Source: Candidatus Zixiibacteriota bacterium (lineage in GTDB: Bacteria; Zixibacteria; MSB-5A5; GN15; FEB-12). Taken from it: 64,000 nt of DNA. This document shows, piece by piece, positions 1-9,124 of the stretch. The position numbers were made by a program, and so were the translations under genes. The notes beneath the pieces were generated by a model. That model worked only from the letters and a program-made list of their open reading frames with translations, did no database searches and had not been told where the DNA came from. Positions within the stretch are counted from its first letter, which is position 1. The number at the start of each line of letters is the position of its first letter. The DNA lies in the NCBI GenBank assembly GCA_017999435.1, contig JAGNLV010000003.1, positions 372,001 through 436,000 of the forward strand, in the 5' to 3' direction.

Positions 1-526
1 CCGACACGTTCAGCCAGTAAATCGTCCCCGCCTCCTGCCAGAACCAGTCCGCCTCGGGCAGAAACACGTTGTACTGGAAGTAGGCCTGGTGGTCGTTGTA
101 GAGCACCTCGCCGGTCAAGGGATCGTACCATCCCTCCATCGACGGCGGGTCTAACGGCTGGGCATCCCACTGCGTCACCTCCCGTTCCCACAGGGTCTCT
201 CCCGGCATGCTGTACCCGGTCGGACTCTGGCTCGCCGGAATATCCGCGTGGATGCTCAGGACGAACGATACAATTTGCCCCTCGATCCCGTGCTTCCATG
301 AGCCCCAGAAGTGGATGTCCTTCACCCAGCCCGTCTCGCTGCACTGCCAGTCATCGGCCAGAACGAGCGGCTGTGTGGCGTTCACATCCCATCCCGCCTC
401 ATCCGGAAGCTGGGGATAGTGCATCTTGTGCCCGTCGGCCGGCACCCAATCGGCGGCGGCCGGCCCGATCAAGACCGCCACCAAAAGAGTGAAACCCGCC
501 AGACGGAGCAAGTGCGAATGCTTCAT
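1..526 (-). CDS. Secreted protein, C-terminus cut by window edge (DUF7901-like family)
   Basis: The reading frame is open from an ATG at 526 to the window edge (175 residues visible), so only the N-terminal part is present. It starts with a clear signal peptide (MKHSHLLRLAGF, then a hydrophobic stretch ending GPAAADW). The mature start carries WVPADGHKMHYPQLPD and later DDWQCSETGWVKDIHFWGSW, then a VLSIHADIP stretch. I remember these phrases from large families of exported proteins in Planctomycetes and FCB bacteria; the domain function is unknown and the family name is from memory. A GGAGG ribosome site lies 6-10 nt upstream. The gene points away from aqpZ. Confidence is high that it is a gene, low on function. 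Confidence 0.85.
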   Translation of the reverse strand, partial: MKHSHLLRLAGFTLLVAVLIGPAAADWVPADGHKMHYPQLPDEAGWDVNATQPLVLADDWQCSETGWVKDIHFWGSWKHGIEGQIVSFVLSIHADIPASQSPTGYSMPGETLWEREVTQWDAQPLDPPSMEGWYDPLTGEVLYNDHQAYFQYNVFLPEADWFWQEAGTIYWLNVS

Positions 527-1081
527 GCTTCCTCCACTGACATTCGTGACTGTACGATTCAGTTTTGCCGATATAGCGATTCCTGCTGACCGACCTCAGC
601 GGATACGATGCCAAGCCGCGCGTGGAAGTTCTGCTCGACGGCGTCGTTCGACGATGTCACTTTAAGCAACAGCCATGCGTATCCGCTTTAATTAACGGGT
701 TCTGACAGCACCTGTCAAGGTCTAATTCGCTCGCCGGGACAGGAGATGGATCCTTCACCCGGCCGGAGGTCGCCTCCGGGGACCGGGCGCACTGTCCGCG
801 GTGCGCGTAACCCGCCGTGCGAGTCCATGTTGACTATCATCTTCCGCCCCCGGCGCCGCCGGCCCCCGCATTCCGGGCGCTGATTTTATGTTTGCGTCGG
901 CCTACCCCAACCCCTATCGTGAAACCGGGAAAGAATGATGGGCCGATCCACGACGAGCGGGAGCAGCGTATGGCGGTGTATGCAAATGATCCTCTGAGCT
1001 TCGTCGGGATGCTGCGGCGCGGCGAACCGGCGCGAGCGGCGCGACCCTCGTAACCCCGTGTCTTCTGAAAGGAGATGGCTC
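527..1081. other. Intergenic region between divergent genes
   Basis: This 555-bp gap separates the leftmost gene (minus strand) from aqpZ (plus strand), so it must hold two divergent promoters. The stretch around 545-710 is more AT-rich than its surroundings. I see no convincing gene or RNA in it. The short reading frames here have no family resemblance. Confidence 0.5.
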
Positions 1082-1771
1082 ATGAAGCAGTATGGTGCGG
1101 AGTTCATCGGAACGTTCTGGCTGGTTCTCGGGGGATGCGGTAGCGCCGTGCTGGCGGCCGCCTTTCCCGGCCTGGGTATCGGCCTTCTCGGCGTCGCCCT
1201 GGCCTTCGGACTGACAGTGCTGACGATGGCGTTCGCAATCGGCCACATTTCGGGCTGCCACCTCAACCCGGCTGTCTCGATCGGCCTTTGGGCCGGCGGA
1301 CGATTCCCCGCCGGCAAGCTCTTGCCGTATATCGTGGCCCAGCTCCTGGGCGGGCTCCTCGCCGGCGGCATCCTCTATCTCATCGCCAGCGGCAAAGCCG
1401 GTTTCGACGTGGCGGCCGGGTTCGCCGCCAACGGCTACGGGGAGCACTCGCCGGGCGGCTATGCGTTGCCGGCGGCGCTGGTGAGCGAAGTTGTCATGAC
1501 CGCCATGTTCCTCGTCGTCATCCTCGGCGCCACCGACAAACGCGCCCCCCAGGGGTTCGCTCCGATCGCGATCGGCCTGGCCCTCACCCTGATTCACCTG
1601 ATCAGCATTCCTGTCACCAACACCTCGGTCAACCCCGCCCGCAGCACGGGCGTGGCCCTCTATGTCGGCGGCTGGGCCGTGCAACAGCTCTGGCTCTTCT
1701 GGGTAGCCCCGATCGCCGGCGCCCTGGTCGGAGCCGTCTGCTACCGTCTCATCGACAGGAGTCATACCTAG
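1082..1771 (+). CDS. aqpZ: Aquaporin Z (water channel)
   Basis: A 229-aa major intrinsic protein of the inner membrane, the usual size for the family. Both NPA boxes are present: HLNPAVS at residues 60-66 and SVNPARS at 182-188. The selectivity-filter residues expected for water-specific AqpZ are visible as Phe42, His172, Thr181 and Arg187, which argues for water rather than glycerol. Start: ATG at 1082 is preceded by AAAGGAG about 8 nt upstream; an upstream in-frame start at 1058 would bury this ribosome site and add a charged tail. It stands alone, 64 nt before the next gene on the same strand. Confidence 0.96.
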   Translation: MKQYGAEFIGTFWLVLGGCGSAVLAAAFPGLGIGLLGVALAFGLTVLTMAFAIGHISGCHLNPAVSIGLWAGGRFPAGKLLPYIVAQLLGGLLAGGILYLIASGKAGFDVAAGFAANGYGEHSPGGYALPAALVSEVVMTAMFLVVILGATDKRAPQGFAPIAIGLALTLIHLISIPVTNTSVNPARSTGVALYVGGWAVQQLWLFWVAPIAGALVGAVCYRLIDRSHT

Positions 1772-1835
1772 CGGCCGGCCCGGCCGGGCCGCACACACAC
1801 ACGAGGCAGCACTCACCAAACAAAGGATGGAACAC

Positions 1836-3356
1836 ATGATGAAGAAAGTCTCACGAATGGGGATCTTCCTCCTGCTGGCGCTCGCCGCGGCCGCCCCCGG
1901 GCGAGCCGCCGACCTCGCGGGCAAAACCAGCCTAGGAGTCAGGCTCCCGTTCGTCATCCCGCTGTTCGAGGGGAAGAACTTCCAGTACTATGAGTACCCC
2001 GGCCAGCGGCCGAGAAACATCCAGCCGTTCCTGTTGGGCTGGAATTTCGGGCTCGAACTGAAGTACGGTGTCTCCAACCGCGTCATGCTCGGACTCACCG
2101 GCAACTACTTCTATACCCACGACGATTCGACGACCGAGAGCGACGCGGGCAACCAGTTCCACACCAGCGAGCGCGCCCGGGCCAAGCTGAGCGCGCTGGC
2201 CTTCGGGCTCAACGCCTACTGGTACTTCCTCCCCGAGGCCCGGCTCCAGCCGTACCTCCTCGGCGGCGCCGGCATCGACCACTGGACCCTCACATCCACC
2301 GTCAACGAGGACTCGTCGCACAATTCGACGGATCTCAACCTCAAGATCGGCGCCGGCCTCATGGTCCCGCTCAACGACCAGTTCGCCGTCGACCTCCAGG
2401 CCAGGTACTCCCACAACGTCGTCGTCGTCTCCGAGGACTTCCCGATCGGGTTCTACGGTCAGGACACCTGGGGAAGCTACGATGACCGGCCGTTCCGCAG
2501 CTACCTGGAGCTCACGGTCGGACTCGCCTGCCTGTTCGGCGGCGAACCCGACACCGACGGCGACGGGGTGAAGGACTCGAAGGATCTCTGCCCCGGCACT
2601 CCGCTCGGCGTGGTGATCGACAAGGCGGGCTGTCCGCTCGACGGCGACGCGGACGGCGTGCCCGACTACCTCGACCAGTGCCCCGACACGCCCGCCGGCG
2701 TGGCGGTCGACGACAAGGGGTGCCCGCGCGACACCGACGGCGACGGCGTGGCGGACTACCTCGACAAGTGCGCCGACACTCCCGCCGGCTTCAAGGTCGA
2801 CGCTGACGGCTGTCCGCTGGATGCCGACGGCGACGGGGTGGTCGACGAGAACGACAAGTGCCCCGACACCCCTGAGGGCGCTCCCGTGGACGCCGCGGGC
2901 TGTCCGCTCGATTCCGACAAGGACGGCGTGTTCGACTACCTCGACAAGTGCCCGGGCACGCCCGAGGCGATTCCGGTCGATGAAACGGGGTGTCCGAAGC
3001 TGATCAAGAAGGGAGAGAAGATCACTCTCCACATCAACTTCCCCACCAACTCGTTCGAGATCGACGAGGCGTCGAAGAGGACTCTCGACGGGGTGGCGCA
3101 GACGATGCTCTCGTTCCCGGATATCAAGATCCGCGCGGGCGGCTTCACCGACAACACCGGCAGCACCGGGCACAACCAGCGGCTGTCGGAGAACCGCGCC
3201 AAGGCGGTCACCGCCTACCTCGAGAGCAAGGGGGTACCGGCGGATCGGATGTCAGCGAAGGGTTTCGGCGAGGATCCCAAGTACTTCGTCGGCGACAACG
3301 CCACCGAGGAAGGGAAAGCCCTCAACCGGCGGGTGGAACTCGAATCAGTCGAGTGA
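1836..3356 (+). CDS. OmpA-family outer membrane protein with thrombospondin type-3 repeats
   Basis: A 506-aa exported protein. After a signal peptide (hydrophobic run LLLALAAAAPGRAA) comes an N-terminal region of about 210 residues that looks like an outer-membrane beta-barrel. Five calcium-binding TSP3-type repeats follow (residues about 238-386; units of the form DTDGDGVADYLDKC then PDTP). The C-terminal OmpA peptidoglycan-binding domain (about 396-505) shows GFTDNTGS, QRLSENRAKAV and LNRRVEL. Known proteins of this layout anchor the outer membrane to peptidoglycan. ATG at 1836 is preferred over 1827 because AAGGATGG then sits at a normal distance. A strong hairpin follows the stop. Confidence 0.92.
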   Translation: MMKKVSRMGIFLLLALAAAAPGRAADLAGKTSLGVRLPFVIPLFEGKNFQYYEYPGQRPRNIQPFLLGWNFGLELKYGVSNRVMLGLTGNYFYTHDDSTTESDAGNQFHTSERARAKLSALAFGLNAYWYFLPEARLQPYLLGGAGIDHWTLTSTVNEDSSHNSTDLNLKIGAGLMVPLNDQFAVDLQARYSHNVVVVSEDFPIGFYGQDTWGSYDDRPFRSYLELTVGLACLFGGEPDTDGDGVKDSKDLCPGTPLGVVIDKAGCPLDGDADGVPDYLDQCPDTPAGVAVDDKGCPRDTDGDGVADYLDKCADTPAGFKVDADGCPLDADGDGVVDENDKCPDTPEGAPVDAAGCPLDSDKDGVFDYLDKCPGTPEAIPVDETGCPKLIKKGEKITLHINFPTNSFEIDEASKRTLDGVAQTMLSFPDIKIRAGGFTDNTGSTGHNQRLSENRAKAVTAYLESKGVPADRMSAKGFGEDPKYFVGDNATEEGKALNRRVELESVE

Positions 3357-3383
3357 GCACGACCGGTCGGTTTTGGAATGCGC

Positions 3384-3416
3384 GGAGGCGGCCGAACGGC
3401 CGCCTCCGTATTTCTT
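3384..3416. terminator. Bidirectional intrinsic terminator
   Basis: A perfect 10-bp inverted repeat (GGAGGCGGCC / GGCCGCCTCC, loop GAAC) spans 3384-3407 and is followed on the plus strand by GTATTTCTT. It lies between the convergent ends of the OmpA gene (3356) and the CoA-transferase gene (3463). Confidence 0.7.
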
Positions 3417-3462
3417 GGCCCCATCGCGGGGGACGACGCCGCCCGCCGCTTACCCAGGCGGC

Positions 3463-4848
3463 CTAGAGCGACCGCACCGCCCGCTCGTACGGCGTGAACC
3501 CGGGAATGCCCTTGTGCAGCGTGAGATCGGGCTTGTGAAAGGCCGGGTTGTCGTGAATCACCTTGAGCAGCTTGTCCCGCTCCTCCGGCGCCGCCAGGTG
3601 GGCGATCCCGACCGCCCGCTCCCCGAGCGACAGCCCGCGCGGATCGAACGCCCCGTACTCGGTGACCAGCACCACCTGGTCCGCCGGGATCGCCGTCGTG
3701 GTGATCCCCGAAGGGGAGCGGTCGACGATCTTGGAGATGCCCGCCCGCGTCGTCGACTTCAGCGCTATGATCGCCACCCCTCCGTCTGAGTACTGAGCCC
3801 CGCGGATAAAGTCGGCCTGCCCGCCGACCCCGCTGTAAATCTTGCGCGCGTCCAGCGAGTCCGCCCAGATGTTCCCGTGGAGGTCGACGCCGATCGCGCT
3901 GTTGACCGACACCATCCGCGGCTGCTCGGCGATCTGGAAGACGCTGTTGGTGTAATCGCTCGGCCGGATCTGCACCGAACTGTTGTAGTGGAGCCAGTCA
4001 TACTGCGCCTGGCTCTCGGCGAGGAAGATCGACGACACCGCGAAATTGATCCGCGGCTTCCAGCGGTTGCTCACCGCTCCCGACTGGATCAGCCGGATCA
4101 TCGCTCCCGCGAGCAGCTCCGTGTGGATCCCCAGGTTCCGGACGCCTTTGCGCAGCACGGCGTCGGTCACGGCCTCCGGCACTTCGCCGATGCCGTACTG
4201 GAGCGTCGACCCCGGTTCCGTCCCGGAGCCGTCGTGAATATAGAGCGCGGCGATGATCTCGCCGATCCGCCGCGCCCGGTCATCGGGCTCGCGGAACGGG
4301 CTGCGCGGCAGCTCGTAATCCGAATCGACGAGGAAATCGATATCCGCTTCCGGCAGCGTTGTCCCCACCACAAACGGCAACTTGCGGTTGCGCTCGGCGA
4401 TGATCAGCCCGCCCTGGCGCTGAGCCGACCGAATCGCCCCCAGCGTCCCCTCCACGGTTGTCCCCAGACTGTAGTAGCCGCCGTTGTCCGGCCCCGCCAC
4501 CGAGCAGAGCACGATGTTCGGCTTCACGACGTTCATCATGGTGCGCGGAATCTCCCGCAGGTGCATCGGATGATACTTCGCCCAGCCGTTATTGACCGCC
4601 TCCTTGGTCAGCCGGCTGTTGAAAATCACCCGGTGCGTCAACCCCTGGCATCGTTCCTCCGTGTAGAGCGCCGCGATCCGGTCGCCCAGGGGAAGCACGC
4701 AGTAGAGATCGATATCCCGGATCGCCGGATCGCGGGCCAACTGCCCGAGGATAACCTGCGGCGTGGCCGCGTTGCCGGCTGAGTAGATCACGCTTCCGGG
4801 TTTGAGAAAACTGGAGTTGATGACTTCTTCAACTTTCACGATTCGCAT
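3463..4848 (-). CDS. Acetyl-CoA hydrolase/transferase family protein (4-hydroxybutyrate CoA-transferase-like)
   Basis: A 461-aa cytosolic class I CoA-transferase. Such enzymes move CoA between a short acyl-CoA and a free acid through a glutamyl-CoA intermediate. Seen here: a GNAATP loop near residue 26, the LGIHTELLAGAM segment with the likely catalytic glutamate at about 244, a VNSAIGVDLHGN box, and the SGVGGQADFIRGA glycine loop of the C-terminal half. Length and motifs fit the 4-hydroxybutyrate/butyrate CoA-transferase branch better than succinyl-CoA:3-ketoacid transferases. Substrate is not decided by sequence. It is monocistronic, with no fermentation genes around it. Confidence 0.9.
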   Translation of the reverse strand: MRIVKVEEVINSSFLKPGSVIYSAGNAATPQVILGQLARDPAIRDIDLYCVLPLGDRIAALYTEERCQGLTHRVIFNSRLTKEAVNNGWAKYHPMHLREIPRTMMNVVKPNIVLCSVAGPDNGGYYSLGTTVEGTLGAIRSAQRQGGLIIAERNRKLPFVVGTTLPEADIDFLVDSDYELPRSPFREPDDRARRIGEIIAALYIHDGSGTEPGSTLQYGIGEVPEAVTDAVLRKGVRNLGIHTELLAGAMIRLIQSGAVSNRWKPRINFAVSSIFLAESQAQYDWLHYNSSVQIRPSDYTNSVFQIAEQPRMVSVNSAIGVDLHGNIWADSLDARKIYSGVGGQADFIRGAQYSDGGVAIIALKSTTRAGISKIVDRSPSGITTTAIPADQVVLVTEYGAFDPRGLSLGERAVGIAHLAAPEERDKLLKVIHDNPAFHKPDLTLHKGIPGFTPYERAVRSL

Positions 4849-5082
4849 ACAGACCTGCCAACACCTTCTTCTGCACGTTCATACTTAATCCCGGCCCCGG
4901 GGCATACCGGCGGCGGGCTTGTGAAAAATAACACAAGCCTGCCCGGGCCGCCACCCTTTTCTATCTGTCGGCGAAAATAAGGTCGGAACGAGAGCGCGCT
5001 CTCGCTCGATGGGTCGCCGCCGGGCTGCTTTGTCCCGACCGTGGCCACCCTGTCGCAGTCGAACCCGCCCGCCCTGCGCCGC

Positions 5083-5670
5083 TCAGCAGGCCGGCGGCGC
5101 CGGTCCGCCGCGGAAGACGTACGCAATCAGATACGTGATGTCAACCACCGTGATGTCGCCGTCGGCCGTCAAATCCGCTTCCTCCGGGCACGGCGGCACC
5201 GGTCCGCCGCGGAAGACGTAGGCGATCAGGTAAGTGATGTCCGCCACCGAGACCGGATTCATACCGCTGAATTTGTGGTCGACATTCCCCCGGTTCTCAC
5301 AGCACTGACCGGAACTGAAATCCTGCCAGAACCCGGCGTGGACATTAACCCCGGTGGCGCTGGTCCAGCCTACGATCGGCTGGCCGATCGTGGCCGAGAA
5401 CTGCAGCGCTCCGGCCGTGCCGCTGCCGCCCCCGCCTGCCATCACCTGCCAGTTGACCTGAGCCTCCGCGGGCTCCTGCCGCAAGGTCGGCTCCGCCGCC
5501 GCACTCGGCACCGGAGCGCTCTGACTCGGCGTCGTGACAACCTGAGGCACCGGCACACTGGTCTTCGCCGGTTTCCGCACCGCGGCCCCCGCGATGCCGG
5601 CGTAGGCCAGAATGCCGACCAGCGCCGCAACCGCAACCCTCACCACCGTTTGACGAGCGACCATTCTCAT
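5083..5670 (-). CDS. Secreted protein with two dockerin-like C-terminal repeats
   Basis: A 195-aa exported protein. ATG at 5670 is chosen because GAGGAG lies 8 nt upstream; an ATG 18 codons earlier lacks this. It has a signal anchor (VAVAALVGILAYAGIAGAA), a Pro/Ala-rich linker, a short module (LQFSATIGQPIVGW, then VHAGFWQDF) and two tandem dockerin-like repeats at the C-terminus, each ending YLIAYVFRGGP. Dockerins bind calcium and usually attach proteins to cohesin partners. No cohesin is visible in the window. The same tail occurs on proteins at 23768-26650 and 27576-29297. Function unknown. Confidence 0.82.
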   Translation of the reverse strand: MRMVARQTVVRVAVAALVGILAYAGIAGAAVRKPAKTSVPVPQVVTTPSQSAPVPSAAAEPTLRQEPAEAQVNWQVMAGGGGSGTAGALQFSATIGQPIVGWTSATGVNVHAGFWQDFSSGQCCENRGNVDHKFSGMNPVSVADITYLIAYVFRGGPVPPCPEEADLTADGDITVVDITYLIAYVFRGGPAPPAC

Positions 5671-6028
5671 TGCGCACTCCTCTATCAGCGATCTGTCACG
5701 TTCGCAAGTAATCCAAGTGATCATTGAGCAGGACCGGAAGCTCGATTCCGTGTCGGTATGTCATGTCAGCCGATCGTCCTGCGTCTTTCCCGAACGGGCT
5801 GCCGTACCGAGGGTCTTCCGAATCGGGAACTCCTTGACAATATGCGCACTTTCCGGAAAAGGGCAACCGAAATCTTGCCGCCGTCGATAACCTCAGTCGC
5901 GCGGCAACCCGTCGCGCGCATTCCGCCGGCGTCCTCGGATGAATCCCGAGTCTTCTTGTCTCAAATCCCTCGTATGTCTTGGGTGCAGCCGCCGGGCGAT
6001 CCTTTGGGCCGACCGCGCCCACCCGGCT
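5671..6028. other. Intergenic region, nothing recognised
   Basis: A 358-bp gap between two minus-strand genes. It should hold the promoter of the dockerin-like protein and the end of the msrA transcript. I see no coding sequence with family resemblance and no strong hairpin with a T-run. Confidence 0.4.
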
Positions 6029-6655
6029 TCACTTCATGCGGCATGTCGACAGCCCGCGCTTCTCCAGATACTGCTGGTGGTAATCCTCAGCCTTCCAAAA
6101 CGATGAAATCGGTTCAATGGAAGTCGCAATAGGCCGCTCAAACCGGCCGCTTTTCTCCAATTCCTCCCTGGACTTGCGGGCCGCCGTCTCCTGCTCCGGC
6201 GTCTCGTAGAAAATCACTGAGCGGTACTGACTGCCGATATCCGGACCCTGTCGGTTCACCTGAGTCGGATCGTGGCAGTCCCAGAACACCCTCAGCAAGT
6301 CCTCATATGTTACTTCGGTCGGATCATACTCGACCTGAACCACCTCGGCGTGCCCGGTCGTGTCCGAGCAGACCTGCTTGTAGGTCGGGTAGACGGTATG
6401 CCCGCCGGCGTATCCGACGGCCGTCGCTCTGACCCCCTTGAGCTGCCGAAAGGCTGCCTCCACGCCCCAGAAACAACCCGCACCGAATGTTGCTTTCGCC
6501 ATATCGCCTTTCTCCGTGGAATCCGTCGATTTCGCTGCAGCCGTCGAGCCGCTCGCATCCCCTGTCGGTGGCTCTTGTGCCGCCCACGAGACGGACCCGG
6601 CCGACAGTGCGGCGGTCAGGAGTACACCAATGAATACGGTCCTATGAGTCTTCAC
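6029..6655 (-). CDS. msrA: Exported peptide-methionine (S)-S-oxide reductase
   Basis: A 208-aa MsrA that reduces methionine-S-sulfoxide in damaged proteins. The catalytic motif [12 protein letters not shown] places the active cysteine at residue 61. [33 protein letters not shown] and DIGSQYRS are family hallmarks. The C-terminus (STCRMK) keeps one further cysteine that could act in resolving. Unlike cytosolic MsrA, it has a signal peptide (about 25 residues, [16 protein letters not shown]) and a Ser/Thr-rich linker, so it probably repairs envelope proteins. An exported peroxiredoxin occurs at 37035-37586, another extracytoplasmic redox function. Confidence 0.95.
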   Translation of the reverse strand: MKTHRTVFIGVLLTAALSAGSVSWAAQEPPTGDASGSTAAAKSTDSTEKGDMAKATFGAGCFWGVEAAFRQLKGVRATAVGYAGGHTVYPTYKQVCSDTTGHAEVVQVEYDPTEVTYEDLLRVFWDCHDPTQVNRQGPDIGSQYRSVIFYETPEQETAARKSREELEKSGRFERPIATSIEPISSFWKAEDYHQQYLEKRGLSTCRMK

Positions 6656-6716
6656 GACGGTTGCCTCTGCTTTCGGGGCGCCATTTCCGCGGCCCCGCTT
6701 TCTTCCCCCCCCACAA

Positions 6717-7226
6717 TCACTCCGGCTCGGTCAGGTCGAGCGCCATCACGATCGAATGCCGGCTGTAGGGAAGCGGTCCAAACTCCGACGTATCCACGGG
6801 CATGAAACCGAGCGATCGATAGAGGTGGTTGGCCGCCTCCAGGCGCGGGCTGGTCGCCAGGATCAGCGTCTCGGCCCCCAGTTGAGCGGCGCGGGCGATC
6901 GCCGCCCGGCACAGCCGCCGGCCCACCCCCCGGCCCTGGAATTTCGGCGACACCCCCATCTTGGCCAGCTCGAACTTGCGCTCCGTGTGCTTGATGAGGG
7001 CGCAGGTTCCCGCGACGTCCTCGCCGATCAGGGCGAACAGCACGCACCCCCCCCGCCCGATTACCTCCCGCTGGGGATCGGCGAGCACGATACGGTCGTA
7101 CGGCTCGACCGAGAAATAGCGCTCGAGCCATTCGTAGTTCAATGCGCGAAAATGCTCGCGGTATTTCGGCCGGTAGTCTTCAATCAGGATCTCCTCGGCC
7201 GAAGGTTTCTTGTGTTCCTCCGTCAT
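6717..7226 (-). CDS. GNAT family N-acetyltransferase
   Basis: A 169-aa single-domain GNAT protein. The acetyl-CoA binding segment is visible as [19 protein letters not shown] (residues about 88-106, Q-x-x-G-x-G type), followed by an [10 protein letters not shown] motif typical of the C-terminal half. The substrate cannot be told. It starts 18 nt after the SET-domain gene, so the two are probably co-transcribed; acetyl- and methyl-transfer may then act on the same or related targets (inference). Confidence 0.88.
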   Translation of the reverse strand: MTEEHKKPSAEEILIEDYRPKYREHFRALNYEWLERYFSVEPYDRIVLADPQREVIGRGGCVLFALIGEDVAGTCALIKHTERKFELAKMGVSPKFQGRGVGRRLCRAAIARAAQLGAETLILATSPRLEAANHLYRSLGFMPVDTSEFGPLPYSRHSIVMALDLTEPE

Positions 7227-7244
7227 CGTCCCGCCCCGGTTCGG

Positions 7245-7769
7245 TTATCCCGCCCGCCGCCGTCGCTTGTCCACGAGGATAGTCCCGCGACACCGTCGGG
7301 CCCGGCAATGGCAGGGATACCGCCGTTTGAGTTCTTCAGTAAGCGCCTCATCCAGATCGTACTGGTAGTCATAGGTCAGCTCCACCCCGGGCTGGATATT
7401 GCGGGCCGCATAAATGAATATCCTTCCGTCCACGTCGACCGCCTCGCAATTGGGATCGCACGAGTGGTTGATATAACTCGCCGCGCTTCCCCCGACGGCG
7501 CCGTCGATTATCGTATTTTCGTCGACTTCGAACAGGAAGGTATGGTGGCGGTCCATCGCCAGGTCGTCGTAGCGGCGGTCGACCTCCTCGGGGGTTATTC
7601 GTTCCCCGGCGTACTCGATAATGCGCTGACCCTTCCGGATCCGGCGCAGGGCGAACACTCCGCGCCCCTGGATGCGGGACTCACGGACTTCGATCAGGTC
7701 GTGGCGCCGTCGTTTGCGACCGGTCATAACGGTATGCACGTTTGATGGTTTTCCGCCCGAACTTCTCAC
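7245..7769 (-). CDS. SET domain-containing protein (lysine methyltransferase-like)
   Basis: Up to 174 aa, essentially only a SET domain. Seen: RIQGRGVFALR at the start of the domain, the pseudoknot motif SYINHSCDPNCEA, ELTYDYQYD, and a post-SET-like cysteine cluster CHCRARRCRG. These make up the S-adenosylmethionine and lysine-channel motifs of active SET methyltransferases, best known from eukaryotic histones but also present in some bacteria. Start is uncertain: the longest form begins with GTG at 7769; an ATG at 7727 gives MTGRKRRRHDLI. Neither has a clear ribosome site. Located upstream of the GNAT gene in a likely operon. Confidence 0.85.
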   Translation of the reverse strand: MRSSGGKPSNVHTVMTGRKRRRHDLIEVRESRIQGRGVFALRRIRKGQRIIEYAGERITPEEVDRRYDDLAMDRHHTFLFEVDENTIIDGAVGGSAASYINHSCDPNCEAVDVDGRIFIYAARNIQPGVELTYDYQYDLDEALTEELKRRYPCHCRARRCRGTILVDKRRRRAG

Positions 7770-8129
7770 CCTTTAACGCCGCCCCAATAAATGTGGTTCC
7801 ACCGTTCCCGTCCACCGGAATCTGTCGAGCAGCGGTCGCCCGGGCCCCGGCCGGCGAACGTCCATCTCGGGCTGGATACTCCGTCAGCCGCCTGCGCTGT
7901 CGCGCGCAGGGGCGTGGTTACGAGGTCGATCGAGGCGCCGCCGGCCCGGCTGAGTTTCCCCCGGACTGCGGCTGGAAACTCCGGCCGCGGCGGCTCCCCT
8001 GCCGCCCGCCCAACCTCTGATTTCTCCCCGTCCTGGGACGGCCCGGTCGGCGCCGGAGTGCAGGGACGCCCCTCTCCGGCGGGGTTTGAATCATCGCGCC
8101 TTGGCAGACGAGGGAGACCTACGCGAGGT
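7770..8129. other. Intergenic region, nothing recognised
   Basis: A 360-bp GC-rich gap. Long open frames run through it on both strands, but none has a recognisable family or a plausible ribosome site. It should contain the promoter of the SET-GNAT pair. Confidence 0.4.
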
Positions 8130-8384
8130 TCACTTTTCGGTCTTGACCACCACAATTGTGCAGTCGGCAACCAGTGCGGCGATCGCCCCCAGGGCGGCCA
8201 GCACCGGGAGCAGGAGCGCCCCCACGGTCGCGACCGTGACCGGAATCTCAATCAGCGACTTGCCTTCCTCGTTCTTGATAATCACGTGGCGGACGTTCCC
8301 CTCGTGAATCAGCTTCTTGACCGTCTCCACCAGTTGTTGACCGGTCACCTTGAATTCTTCCGTGAACGTCTTCTCTTCGACCAT
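8130..8384 (-). CDS. Small DUF4342-type protein
   Basis: An 84-aa protein starting MVEEKTFTEEFKVTG, followed by LIHEGNVRHVIIKNEEGK and a hydrophobic stretch (VTVATVGALLLPVLAALGAIAALVA split over two turns) ending in VVVKTEK. This pattern, a short helical head then one membrane-interacting segment, matches my memory of the DUF4342 family of small bacterial proteins. The ATG at 8384 has AGAGGTG 6 nt upstream; a longer frame upstream is low-complexity and rejected. Function unknown. Confidence 0.85.
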   Translation of the reverse strand: MVEEKTFTEEFKVTGQQLVETVKKLIHEGNVRHVIIKNEEGKSLIEIPVTVATVGALLLPVLAALGAIAALVADCTIVVVKTEK

Positions 8385-8747
8385 GGGGCACCTCTCAGGA
8401 TTGACGTGATCCGTGGCGGGCGGCGGTCCCCGCGGCGTGCGCTGCGGGATGGCCCGGATACTTCCAGGCGGCAAGGTAGAGCGCGCTCCGTCCGGTGGCA
8501 ACGGGTTTTCTCGATGCGGACGCCGTCTCACCGCGCCGCGGAGGTTCCCTGCTCCCCGGCCCGGCGCCGAACGCCCCGCCCGCCGACCTTCACCCGTATG
8601 CCGCGCGGCCGGCCGCATCGGGCCTGCCGTTCGACAAAGCTCCCTGGCGTCCGGGGAGCACCCGGCGATCCGGGAAAATGGAGCGCCGAAGATCGTTTCC
8701 GATCTCCGGCGCGCCGTACCTGTGCCCGGTTGTCGGTTCGCAGTCCG
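8385..8747. other. Intergenic region, nothing recognised
   Basis: A 363-bp very GC-rich gap between the DUF4342 gene and the second fasciclin fragment. No gene, RNA or terminator is convincing here. Confidence 0.4.
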
Positions 8748-9092
8748 CTACGGAATCAGAACCCCGTCGATGATGTGGAGGACGCCGTTCCTCGCGGCGA
8801 CATCCACAAACAGCACGGTGGCGCTGTTGACCTTCACGTTGCCGTCCACGACCGCGATCTCGACCGTCCCGCCATTGGCCATCGCGGCCTCTGTCAGCGT
8901 GACGACGTCGGCGGCCTTGAACACTCCGGAAGTCACGTGGTACAGGAGGATGTTGCTCAACGTCGCCGGATCCTGAAGCAGAGCCTCAACCGTTCCCGCC
9001 GGAAGAGCCGCAAAAGTCTGTTCCGCCGGTCCAAACAGGGTGAACGGACCGTTGTACATCAGGGTGTTCTTGAGACCGGCCAGCCGGGACAC
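8748..9092 (-). CDS. Second fasciclin (FAS1) domain, in a shifted frame
   Basis: This frame encodes most of a FAS1 domain: [41 protein letters not shown] and the closing NGVLHIIDGVLIP. The formal start is a GTG in the middle of the fold. Homology-like sequence continues upstream to about 9180 ([16 protein letters not shown]), where it overlaps the end of the preceding lipoprotein gene in another frame. The simplest reading is that this is the C-terminal domain of one two-FAS1 protein separated from its N-terminal half by a single-base frameshift. It could also be a sequencing error. It has no ribosome site of its own. Confidence 0.75.
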   Translation of the reverse strand: MSRLAGLKNTLMYNGPFTLFGPAEQTFAALPAGTVEALLQDPATLSNILLYHVTSGVFKAADVVTLTEAAMANGGTVEIAVVDGNVKVNSATVLFVDVAARNGVLHIIDGVLIP

Positions 9093-9124
9093 CGTGTAGA
9101 GCGACAGATACTTGGTGAACCGGT

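Noticed and set aside
1932-3173. A 413-codon minus-strand frame over the OmpA/TSP3 gene
   Set aside because: It is the repetitive antisense of the calcium repeats and lacks any family resemblance.
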